This document shows, one piece after another, positions 1 through 7,035 of a stretch of 23,111 nucleotides of DNA. Both the position numbers and the translations under genes were made by a program. Source of the stretch: Acidobacteriota bacterium (GTDB lineage: Bacteria > Acidobacteriota > Terriglobia > Acidiferrales > UBA7541); assembly GCA_003224075.1 (NCBI GenBank), contig QHYF01000069.1:1-23111 (forward strand), read 5' to 3'. The notes beneath the pieces are model-generated. The model saw only the letters and a list, made by a program, of their open reading frames with translations. It did not search any database and was not told the DNA's origin. The first letter of the stretch is position 1; each line of letters starts with the position of its first letter.

Positions 1-64
1 AGGTCTTCTATAACAGATAGATAATAAACGCTTTACTCTCGTGATGGCCCAAAAAGAATGTAAA

Positions 65-79
65 TGGCAAGAGCCTTGC
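65..79 (+). promoter_or_regulatory. sigma-54 (RpoN) promoter of the first pilin gene
   Basis: The 15 bases TGGCAAGAGCCTTGC match the -24/-12 consensus TGGCACG-N4-TTGC at ten of eleven fixed positions, with the invariant GG and GC exactly ten bases apart. The predicted start of transcription is about position 91, giving a leader of roughly 36 nt before the pilin start at 127. Sigma-54 control of pilA through the PilS/PilR two-component system is established in Pseudomonas and Myxococcus; its use here is inferred. The activator sites would lie upstream of the window. Confidence 0.75.
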
Positions 80-126
80 GACATCTACTCGTGTACTGGT
101 TCCAGGTCAAACTCCGAGGAGACCGA

Positions 127-618
127 ATGATGAAGAAGCAAAAGGGATTCTCTCTTATCGAATTACTGATCGTCGTGGCGATCATTTTGATCATCGCCGC
201 GATTGCAATTCCGAACTTGATGCGCTCGAGAATGGCGGCCAACGAGGCATCTGCCGTGGGTTCGCTTCGTACCATCAACACAGCCGAGGTGACCTATTTT
301 ACGAACTATGGCACGGGCTTTGCCCCGCTGGGTAACTTGGGCGGTGCGATCGGTGCCGTCTGCGTGGCCTCTTCAGCCACCGCTTGCCTGATTGACGGAC
401 TTTTGTCAAATGGGACGAAGACGGGCTACGTCATGGCAACTCCAATCCCGGGAGGACTGGGCACGATAGCTGCCCCGAACACGGCGCCAGTAACGGCTGG
501 TCAGTCCGGCGTGCGCACATTCTGTTCGGATGACTCAGGCGTGATCCGCAATGACCCCACGGGTGCGGTGGTAGCGGCGACACTGGCTGCTTGCCAGGCG
601 CTCAACGCCATCCAGTAA
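127..618 (+). CDS. pilA: type IV major pilin-like prepilin (first copy)
   Basis: This gene encodes a 163-residue type IV prepilin, the subunit of a surface pilus exported through the inner membrane and processed by prepilin peptidase. The start at 127 is chosen because GAGGAG (116-121) lies 5 nt upstream and it gives a short basic leader, MMKKQKG. Cleavage falls between Gly and Phe, and mature residue 5 is the conserved Glu (FSLIE). A roughly 20-residue hydrophobic helix follows. The globular part carries the acidobacterial-type 'LRTINTAEV' segment, four cysteines (a VC...AC pair and FC...AC near the end) and ends in AIQ. The upstream in-frame ATG at 64 lies inside the sigma-54 promoter and is rejected as a start. 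A paralogue lies at 6373-6879. Major versus minor pilin status cannot be told from sequence alone. Confidence 0.93.
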   Translation: MMKKQKGFSLIELLIVVAIILIIAAIAIPNLMRSRMAANEASAVGSLRTINTAEVTYFTNYGTGFAPLGNLGGAIGAVCVASSATACLIDGLLSNGTKTGYVMATPIPGGLGTIAAPNTAPVTAGQSGVRTFCSDDSGVIRNDPTGAVVAATLAACQALNAIQ

Positions 619-678
619 CTCACGTGGACGAAAAGTTGCGGCGCGCCGCGGCTGACGTCTAATCTATCGCCGAATCGG

Positions 679-716
679 AAAGAGCACGGGATGTCCGTCC
701 CCTGCTCTTTCTTTTT
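679..716 (+). terminator. rho-independent terminator after the first pilin gene
   Basis: AAAGAGCA (679-686) pairs perfectly with TGCTCTTT (703-710), and GGGA pairs with TCCC inside it across one C-C mismatch. CTTTTT follows. It sits 60 nt after the pilin stop codon, so the pilin is probably a monocistronic transcript. Confidence 0.85.
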
Positions 717-926
717 GGCGCAAGACAGCTCGTGACGGGCATTTGTCTTTCCACGCGGCCCCAGTATATCTCATGCGAAAATCTGGCCATCGTCCGCAGG
801 CGGCCATTCATGCCGGTGCCCGCGTCACTGGTCGCGGCGGGTTACCACCTAGCCCACACAATTCACTTCCAGACTTGCCGCATTCTGGGATCGAAAGGAT
901 GATATTTATAGGGATTCTCTGGATCG
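717..926. other. intergenic stretch without a recognisable gene
   Basis: Together with the terminator this makes a 308-nt gap. An open frame from 743 overlaps the following gene and has no family features, so I treat it as spurious. An AT-rich TATTTATA (903-910), about 17 nt before the next start codon, could be a -10 element with a very short leader, but I see no convincing -35. Confidence 0.4.
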
Positions 927-2810
927 ATGCCGAATGCAAAGGAACTAACTGCAAACCTGCCAGCTCTAGCTGTTGGCGAAGCCGCTACACGGTTGCGGGT
1001 GGTCTTCCTTCTCGCGGTGCTGCTGGCCCTGGGAACTGCGGCTCTCTATGCACCATCAGTGCGCAATGGTTTTATCAACTACGATGACCCGGACTATGTA
1101 ACGCGAAATGCGCATGTCCTGACGGGCCTATCGTGGACGAACATCATCTGGGCATTCGGGACCGAGAACCCGGCGGCGAACTGGCATCCGTTGACATGGA
1201 TTTCGCACATGCTGGACGTGCAGTGGTACGGAACAGACCCCGCCGGGCACCACTTCACCAACGTCTTGCTGCACAGTTTGAACGTTGCGATTCTATTTTT
1301 GCTCCTGCAACGCGCTACGCAACACACGCTGCGAAGCGCGGCCGTGGCCGCGATTTTCGCCTTGCACCCGCTGAGTGTTGAGTCGGTGGCCTGGGTCGCT
1401 GAACGCAAAGCGGTCCTGTGCGTGTTCTTCATGTTGCTCGTCATGTGGGCCTATGGCTGGTATGCCCGGAAGCCGAATTTGGGACGTTATTTTTGGGTGT
1501 TGTTGTTTTTTGCGCTGGCGCTGATGTCCAAGATTATGGTCATCGCCATGCCGTTTGCATTGCTCCTGCTGGATTACTGGCCATTGCGAAGGCTCGGAGA
1601 TGCCGGGCCATCGAGCGAGTCGCCTCCGTTCTTGCGGACGCTTGGGCGCCTCGTGGTCGAAAAAATTCCTCTGCTGTTGCTCGCGGCGGCAGGCGGCGCT
1701 TTGACGTTCCACATCCATCGCGCGCAAGGCGCCATGGCTGGGGCCATGCCGCTCAGCTGGCGATTAAAGAATACTATCTATTCTTATTTAATATACATTA
1801 ACAAGGCGATTTGGCCCTCTCGTTTGGCGGTCTTCTATCCGCACCCGGAAAACTCGCTGCCTTGGTCGAAGGTAATCGTTGCCGCGCTGGTGCTCGGCGG
1901 CATTAGCGCGATGGTTTGGCAGTTCCGCAAGGAACGCTACCTGCTCGTGGGCTGGCTCTGGTATCTCGGCACCATGGCTCCCATGATCGGAATCGTGCAA
2001 TCCGGAATGCAGGGAATGGCCGACCGTTACATGTATATTCCGATACTCGGCCTGCTAGTCGCAGCGATTTGGCTCTTGGGAGATTTGGGCGCAAGAACGC
2101 GCTGGAAGGAAGGACTTCTGACGGCCGCCTTCGTGTTCATAGCCGCGCCTTTTGCCTACATGACCCATATTCAAATCAGCTACTGGAAGGACAGCTACAC
2201 GCTCTTTTTGCACGCGCTGAAGGTGACCGAGAACAACGGAATTGCCGAACTCAACTTCGGGGCGGCTCTCATGAAATTGGGGCAGCCCCAACTCGCGGCG
2301 CCACACTTCGAAGCTGCCGTCCGGTTCATGCCCGGCCATTCCTGGGGACACTTTGATCTTGGCGTTTGTTTGCAAAATCAGAACCGCCTGGAAGAAGCGG
2401 CCCGCGAGTACCGCTTGGCGATTGCTGCCGCTTCCAATCCGTTCGAAGCGGCGCAAGCGCACAACAATCTCGGGATCTTGTACTTGGCCTTGCGGAATTA
2501 TCCCGCAGCGATGACGGAGTTGAACTCCGCGATCGCTCTTAATCCCAACGAGCAGAACAGCTACATTGGCCGCGGGACTATCGAGCTGGAGTTCTGGAAT
2601 TACGATGCCGCCATCGCCGATTTCGCGCACGCTGCTCAGGCTGCTCCTTCATCCACGGCCAACTATTGGCTCGGGCGCGCGCTGGAAAGCAAAGGCGACT
2701 ACGCTCGCGCCGCAAGCGCTTACGTGGCTGCCTTGCAGTTGGATCCGGGAATGGCCGACGCAAGGTCCCACCTGAAAGCCGTGCAGGCCAAACCTGGGGG
2801 GAGACGATGA
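927..2810 (+). CDS. GT-C-type membrane glycosyltransferase with C-terminal TPRs (TMTC-like)
   Basis: This 627-residue protein has about ten hydrophobic segments followed by a TPR domain. After the first membrane helix (about 25-42) comes an acidic Asp-Asp motif in 'NYDDPDYV' (residues 51-58), the placement expected for lipid-sugar-using GT-C enzymes. The segment HPLSVES (147-153), with AERK following, is the signature of the bacterial TMTC/O-mannosyltransferase-like family. Residues from about 435 to 620 form five or six TPRs (for example 'AHNNLGILYLALRNYPAAM'). The expected role is transfer of a sugar from a polyprenyl-phosphate donor to an acceptor on the periplasmic side. The start codon has no strong Shine-Dalgarno. 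The position next to pilA recalls TfpW/TfpO-type pilin glycosyltransferases of Pseudomonas, which are different families, so pilin as acceptor is only inferred. Confidence 0.8.
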   Translation: MPNAKELTANLPALAVGEAATRLRVVFLLAVLLALGTAALYAPSVRNGFINYDDPDYVTRNAHVLTGLSWTNIIWAFGTENPAANWHPLTWISHMLDVQWYGTDPAGHHFTNVLLHSLNVAILFLLLQRATQHTLRSAAVAAIFALHPLSVESVAWVAERKAVLCVFFMLLVMWAYGWYARKPNLGRYFWVLLFFALALMSKIMVIAMPFALLLLDYWPLRRLGDAGPSSESPPFLRTLGRLVVEKIPLLLLAAAGGALTFHIHRAQGAMAGAMPLSWRLKNTIYSYLIYINKAIWPSRLAVFYPHPENSLPWSKVIVAALVLGGISAMVWQFRKERYLLVGWLWYLGTMAPMIGIVQSGMQGMADRYMYIPILGLLVAAIWLLGDLGARTRWKEGLLTAAFVFIAAPFAYMTHIQISYWKDSYTLFLHALKVTENNGIAELNFGAALMKLGQPQLAAPHFEAAVRFMPGHSWGHFDLGVCLQNQNRLEEAAREYRLAIAAASNPFEAAQAHNNLGILYLALRNYPAAMTELNSAIALNPNEQNSYIGRGTIELEFWNYDAAIADFAHAAQAAPSSTANYWLGRALESKGDYARAASAYVAALQLDPGMADARSHLKAVQAKPGGRR

Positions 2811-4273
2811 ACTCCCCCAGCACTGAGATTCGTGCTCCGGAAAGCTGGGGCCCGGACGCCTTGAATGCAGTCCGTGAAGCGCGGCGCGAGCATCAAGAAT
2901 CCATCGCCGATCGCCGCGAAGAATACATTCGCTCCAACCGATACTTTTATAGCCGGCTCAAGCGCGTTCTCCAATTCATTGTCGAGCCGCGGATGCGGGT
3001 TCTCGAAATCCGCTGCGAGACCGGCCACCTCCTCGCTTCGCTCGAACCATCCTATGGCGTCGGAGTAGAAATCAGCGGCGCCATGGTGGAAGTCGCGCAG
3101 CGCCGGCACCCTAACCTGTGTTTCGTGATGCGCGATCCGGAAAAACTCGAGTTGAATGAAACGTTCGACTACATTCTTTTCAATCACATCTTCGATACCG
3201 TAGACATTCTTCGTGCATTCGAACGCATCCGTCAGCACTGCACTCCCGACACGCTGATCGTCGTGATCAACTACAATCATTTATGGCAGCCCATTCTCCA
3301 ACTAGCCAGCAAGGTCGGCCTGCGCTCAAGGTTTGTTGAGCCCAACTGGGTGAGTGAAAACGACATTCGCGGATTCTTAAAGCTCGCGGGCTTTCGTCCC
3401 GTGCGGAAGCACCGGTTGCTGCTTTTTCCGAAATGGGTTCCGCTCCTTTCCGAATTGATAAATGCCGTGCTTGCACGCCTTCCTGGCTTTCGGAGACTCT
3501 GCCTGATGCAAGTGATGGTCGCCCGGCCACTGGCCGAGCCTAAACGCGAAGAGGAGCTCGCAGTTTCCGTGGTCATACCCTGCCGCAACGAGGTGAGCAA
3601 TGTGCGGCACGCTGTGGAACGCCTCCCCAATGTGGGCAAGCACACCGAGATTCTGTTTTGCGATGACAAATCCACCGACGGTACTGCTGACGAAGTCAGG
3701 CGCATGCAAGCTCTCTACCGGGACAAGGACATTCGTTTGGTGGAAGGTCCGGGCATCTGCAAGGCCGAAAATGTTTGGACCGGTTTCCGGGCCGCTCGCG
3801 GCGATGTGTTGATGATTCTGGATGCCGATCTGACAGTAATGCCTGAGGAATTGCCGATGTTTCTCCGGGCGCTAGCGACATCCCGGGGCGACTTTGTCAA
3901 CGGGAGCCGCTTGGTTTACCCGATGCCGCACCTGGCCATGAAGTTTGCGAACATGGTCGGCAACAAATTCTTCGGTCTAGTCTTTTCGTACTTGCTGGAC
4001 CAGCGCGTCAAGGACACCCTCTGTGGCACAAAGGTGCTCTGGCGTAAGGACTGGCTTCGGATGGAGCAGAATCTGGGGAGCTGGGGGATCAAGGACCTTT
4101 GGGGCGACTATGAGTTGCTCTTTGGGGCGAGCAAGCTGCAATTGGATATTGTCGAGGTTCCTGTGCACTATCAGGAACGGATACACGGCGTGACAAAGAT
4201 GACCAAGGTTTTTTTCAATGGCCTGCGGATGTTGCGCATTTGCTGGCACGCGTGGTACTGCTTGGGAGGATAG
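2807..4273 (+). CDS. fused class I methyltransferase and family 2 glycosyltransferase
   Basis: This 488-residue two-domain protein starts at the ATG overlapping the previous stop (ATGA), with GGGGGGAG (2796-2803) upstream. Residues about 45-240 look like a Rossmann SAM-methyltransferase domain ('RVLEIRCETGHLLASLE', 64-80), but motif I has lost glycines usual in LDxGxGxG, so catalysis is doubtful. Residues about 252-440 form a GT2 domain with a DPM1/DPG-synthase look: 'VSVVIPCRNE', 'CDDKSTDGT', and the metal-binding DAD at 339-341. Such enzymes transfer sugars from nucleotide-sugars to polyprenyl phosphate on the cytoplasmic face, which would supply the GT-C protein encoded just upstream. The C-terminus (MLRICWHAW) is weakly hydrophobic. 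Translational coupling supports a shared pathway. Confidence 0.82.
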   Translation: MNSPSTEIRAPESWGPDALNAVREARREHQESIADRREEYIRSNRYFYSRLKRVLQFIVEPRMRVLEIRCETGHLLASLEPSYGVGVEISGAMVEVAQRRHPNLCFVMRDPEKLELNETFDYILFNHIFDTVDILRAFERIRQHCTPDTLIVVINYNHLWQPILQLASKVGLRSRFVEPNWVSENDIRGFLKLAGFRPVRKHRLLLFPKWVPLLSELINAVLARLPGFRRLCLMQVMVARPLAEPKREEELAVSVVIPCRNEVSNVRHAVERLPNVGKHTEILFCDDKSTDGTADEVRRMQALYRDKDIRLVEGPGICKAENVWTGFRAARGDVLMILDADLTVMPEELPMFLRALATSRGDFVNGSRLVYPMPHLAMKFANMVGNKFFGLVFSYLLDQRVKDTLCGTKVLWRKDWLRMEQNLGSWGIKDLWGDYELLFGASKLQLDIVEVPVHYQERIHGVTKMTKVFFNGLRMLRICWHAWYCLGG

Positions 4274-4278
4274 CCCTT

Positions 4279-5058
4279 TTGTCCGCCTCGCTTCTCCGGC
4301 GTTTGTTAGCGCACCCGCTTACAAAGTCGCTCGATTTGGACGATCCCTCGACGACCGAATTACGGCAGCGGATTATTCTTTCCAAGCCCTTTTTGAAAGC
4401 GATCTACGACGAATGGTACAACATGCTGTTGCAGGAGCTTCCATCCGGCTCCGGGGAAGTTTTGGAGCTGGGCTCGGGTGGAGGTTATTGCGCTCGTTTC
4501 ATTCCGGGTTTGATCACATCTGAAGTCTTTCCCTGTTCCGGCGTGCAAGTCGTTGTTGAGGCTCAGCGGCTGCCTTTCACTGATGGGTCGCTCAGGGCGA
4601 TCGTCATGACCAACGTCATGCACCATATGCCGGATGTGGGCCGATTCTTCGCAGAGGCCTGCAGATGCATTCGCCCAAAAGGAAGAATTCTCATGATCGA
4701 GCCGTGGGTCACGTCCTTGTCCCGATTTGTCTATTCACACTTCCACCACGAACCGTTTCACCCCGAGGCGCGTGACTGGTCGTTCTCTTTCGGGGGCCCT
4801 CTTTCCGGTGCTAACGTGGCGATTCCCTGGATTGTTTTTTTTAGAGATCGTGGCAAGTTTGAAAGAGAATTCCCAGAATTGTTGATTGAGCAGATTCTAC
4901 CGTTTCTCCCTTTCCGGTACCTGGTGTCTGGCGGAGTTGGGATGCGCAGCTTGATGCCAGGATTCACGCATTCTGCGTGGGCAGGACTCGAACGGAGACT
5001 GGAAGCGCAGATGGCTCACCTGGGAATGTTCGCCCTGATTGTCTTGCGCCGACGTTAG
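4279..5058 (+). CDS. SAM-dependent methyltransferase (type 11)
   Basis: I place the start at TTG 4279 because GGGAGGA (4264-4270) lies 8 nt upstream and this start follows the previous stop at 4271-4273; an upstream TTG at 4240 has no ribosome site. The product is 259 residues. Motif I is intact ('VLELGSGGGY', 61-70), 'AQRLPFTDGSLRAIVM' (95-110) is the motif II region, and 'TNVMHHMPD' plus 'CIRPKGRILMIEP' complete a class I methyltransferase fold. The C-terminal third is basic and aromatic. The substrate is unknown; from context it may methylate a glycan intermediate or polyprenyl-linked sugar made by the preceding two genes. Confidence 0.82.
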   Translation: MSASLLRRLLAHPLTKSLDLDDPSTTELRQRIILSKPFLKAIYDEWYNMLLQELPSGSGEVLELGSGGGYCARFIPGLITSEVFPCSGVQVVVEAQRLPFTDGSLRAIVMTNVMHHMPDVGRFFAEACRCIRPKGRILMIEPWVTSLSRFVYSHFHHEPFHPEARDWSFSFGGPLSGANVAIPWIVFFRDRGKFEREFPELLIEQILPFLPFRYLVSGGVGMRSLMPGFTHSAWAGLERRLEAQMAHLGMFALIVLRRR

Positions 5059-5071
5059 CGTTTTTCACTGC

Positions 5072-5114
5072 CCGTGCTCTCGGCATATTTGGCCGAGCGC
5101 CTGGCGCTGCACGG
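5072..5114 (+). other. structured intergenic segment (possible three-way stem)
   Basis: CCGTGC (5072-5077) pairs with GCACGG (5109-5114) and encloses CTCGGC/GCCGAG (5079-5084 with 5092-5097) and AGCGC/GCGCT (5096-5100 with 5104-5108). There is no T-run, so it is not a classical terminator. It may act as an RNA stem at the end of the methyltransferase transcript or be chance pairing in GC-rich DNA. Confidence 0.3.
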
Positions 5115-5155
5115 CAGTTCTCGTGACCGGAAGAAGTCGAAAATCGGAGGAAATG

Positions 5156-5184
5156 TTGGCGCGATGACGTAGCGCGGGCATAAT
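5156..5184 (+). promoter_or_regulatory. sigma-70-type promoter of the FkbM-like gene
   Basis: TTGGCG (5156-5161) and CATAAT (5179-5184) are separated by exactly 17 nt. They match the -35 at four of six positions and the -10 at five of six. The transcript would start around 5191, only a few bases before the ATG at 5195, so the message would be nearly leaderless. Confidence 0.5.
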
Positions 5185-5194
5185 CGTGGAACCG

Positions 5195-6012
5195 ATGCTG
5201 ACAACGAAAACGAAAGTTTTGCTTGCCGCTTTAGCCTACAGAGTTGTCGCCGCTGGGCGCGGCCTAGTGGGCAAAGACAATCTCGCCACGGTCCGTCGCG
5301 GTGGCCTTAAGTGGCGGCTGGACCTGAGCGAGGGGATCGATTTCTCGATTTATCTGCTGGGTTCATTTGAACGCTCGACGGTTCTTGCCCCGCGAATATT
5401 GGCGCACATACCCTGGGATTGGCGCGGAGTGTTGGACCCTCGGGGCGGGTCTTCGCCTTCGAGCCTGCGGACTTTGCGTTTGCCAAATTAAGGTGCAATC
5501 TGGCTTTGAATCCCGAACTCGAAGCGCACACGTTTCCGCAACAAATTCTATTGGCCGCAGAACCTGCGGAGACTGCGCACCAGGGGATCTACGCGAGTTG
5601 GCCCCTCGAAAAGGATGATTCCGTTCATCCTAAGCACCGCGGTCGGCTGGTCACAACCCAGGGAGCATCAATTGACACTCTCGACCGCTTTGTGGAACGC
5701 CAAGGAATCGACCGGCTGACTCTCATCAAAATTGATGTAGACGGTCACGAATTGCCGGTGCTACGGGGCGGCTTGGGAGTTCTTGCGAAGTTTCGGCCTA
5801 TCTTAGTGATGGAGATGTCCCCCTACGTCCACGCAGAAAATCATCACAGTTTTGCCGCATTGGTCGCACTCTTGCGAGATGCCGGATACGCCCTGCAGGA
5901 CGCGACGGCGTCGAAATCACTTCCGCTTGATGCGGCGGAACTCGAGACTCTCATCCCTGACGGAGCAAGTATTAACGTCATTGCGCGGCCAAACGGCGCC
6001 CCCCGCTCATAG
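5195..6012 (+). pseudogene. FkbM-family methyltransferase, broken by internal deletion/frameshift
   Basis: Two overlapping frames together make one FkbM-type methyltransferase. Frame one, from ATG 5195, gives the expected N-terminus including 'LKWRLDLSEGIDFSIYLLGS' and 'FERSTV', and stops at 5491. The family continues in another frame from about 5392: 'ANIGAHTLGLARSVGPSGR', then 'VFAFEP', 'LIKIDVDGHELPVLRGG' and 'PILVMEMSP', ending at 6012. Between 'STV' (to 5383) and 'ANIGAHT' only 8 nt remain, where the family normally has about 15-17 residues including the D-x-G of SAM motif I. The lesion therefore looks like a deletion of about 40 nt, not a single miscalled base. The gene would have added a methyl group, usually to a sugar hydroxyl. 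An assembly error is possible. Confidence 0.8.
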
Positions 6013-6372
6013 TTCGCAGAGAGCGAGTTCGCAAACCCGGGCACCCAACACTCAATCTGTCGGCGAATCAAACTGAACACGAGGAATCAATCCCCTGCTC
6101 TATTTGCGGCGAAACTTCCGGCGCACTCCTGTGGGACATGTGCATACCGACTTGGGGAATTGAATCTGAACGTTGCTGGACTCTTTCTGTCACTAGCGCA
6201 ACTAATGTGACAGTTTATGTCAGTTTTCACGGACTGGCAGTGACTTACGGGCTTAGAATCGACAAAAAAGGGGGGCGAAAGGGGGCTGTCAAACGGGCCC
6301 TCGCGTGCACGAAAGGCTTAGTGCCTTTTGTCGTCAAGGCTCGTGAAAGGTTAATACTCTTCCGGAATCCCT
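6013..6372. promoter_or_regulatory. 360-nt upstream region of the second pilin with clustered TGTC motifs
   Basis: No gene is supported here. TGTCAC (6188-6193) and GTGACA (6207-6212) form a 6-bp inverted repeat with a 13-nt spacer, and further TGTC occurrences lie at 6218-6221 and near 6288. PilR of Pseudomonas binds repeated TGTC boxes upstream of pilA, so the cluster may be an activator site. A hairpin AAAGGC/GCCTTT (6312-6317 with 6323-6328) lies 45 nt before the pilin start. I do not find a good -24/-12 element; the only GG-N10-GC candidates (around 6274 and 6295-6308) match the consensus poorly. Confidence 0.35.
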
Positions 6373-6879
6373 ATGCGACAGAGACAGACCGGGTTCTCCC
6401 TCATCGAGCTGCTTATTGTGGTTGCGATCATTTTGATCATCGCCGCTATCGCGATTCCAAGCTACCTCAGATCGCGTCTGATGGCCAACGAGGCGTCAAC
6501 GGCGGAATCTCTCCGAACTATCAATACAGCGGAAGTGGCCTATTCGACGAGCTACGGCATTGGCTTTGCCCCGCTGGCTAACTTGGGCGGTCCGGTCGGT
6601 GCCGTCTGCGTCGCCTCCTCAGCCACGTCCTGTATCCTTGACAGCTTATTGTCCTCTGGAACAAGAAGCGGGTATGCGATCACAACTGCCACGCCAGCTG
6701 CGGTGGGCACGGTAACGACACCCAACGCAAATTTCAGCGTGAGCGCAGTTCCCATGGTGTTAGGCCAGACCGGCCAACGCTCTTTCTGCTCGGACCAGAC
6801 GGGTGTGATCCGCGCCGACCCCGCTGGCGCGGCGCCGCCGAATCCGTGCGATTCGGGTGCGTTCGCGGCCATTCAATAG
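6373..6879 (+). CDS. pilA: type IV major pilin-like prepilin (second copy)
   Basis: This 168-residue prepilin is paralogous to the gene at 127-618. The leader MRQRQTG is basic, cleavage is Gly-Phe, Glu5 is present, and the hydrophobic helix is essentially the same as in the first copy. The globular part shares 'LRTINTAEV', 'IGFAPLANLGG', 'AVCVASSAT', an FCSD segment, four cysteines at equivalent places and a final AIQ. It differs in the loop 'TATPAAVGTVTTPNANFSVS' and has an extra Pro/Ala-rich insert near the end. No strong Shine-Dalgarno precedes the ATG. It may be an alternative major pilin or a second subunit used with the assembly genes that begin at 7854. Confidence 0.92.
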   Translation: MRQRQTGFSLIELLIVVAIILIIAAIAIPSYLRSRLMANEASTAESLRTINTAEVAYSTSYGIGFAPLANLGGPVGAVCVASSATSCILDSLLSSGTRSGYAITTATPAAVGTVTTPNANFSVSAVPMVLGQTGQRSFCSDQTGVIRADPAGAAPPNPCDSGAFAAIQ

Positions 6880-7020
6880 GCCAAGGCTGTCGGCGGCCGC
6901 CAAGGCTTCTAGGCTGCGTTCGCGTAACCCGTTCGACATTCGCTTCCACCTTTGTCTTCGCCTTGCGTGACCTCGACCGGAGGGGTGACGCCGGATGCGC
7001 TCTTCCGTGAGCGCGAATCC

Positions 7021-7030
7021 TGCTAAACTT
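7021..7030 (+). promoter_or_regulatory. extended -10 promoter (TGCTAAACTT) of lolA
   Basis: TGC-TAAACT fits an extended -10 (TGnTAnnnT). The start of transcription would fall at or next to the ATG at 7036, implying a leaderless message. The same ten bases precede the threonine synthase start (19451-19460). There is no good -35. A hairpin GCGCTC/GAGCGC (6997-7014) lies just upstream. Confidence 0.45.
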
Positions 7031-7035
7031 CAAAG

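Noticed and set aside
743..1087. 114-codon open frame before the GT-C gene
   Set aside because: It overlaps the GT-C coding start in another frame, lacks a ribosome site and shows no recognisable features.
6234..6250. TGGCAGTGACTTACGG upstream of the second pilin as a sigma-54 promoter
   Set aside because: The spacing from GG leads to CG, not GC, at -12, and the distance to the start codon is long.
6997..7014. GCGCTC/GAGCGC hairpin before lolA as a terminator of the second pilin
   Set aside because: No T-run follows and it lies 118 nt after the pilin stop; at best a weak structure.
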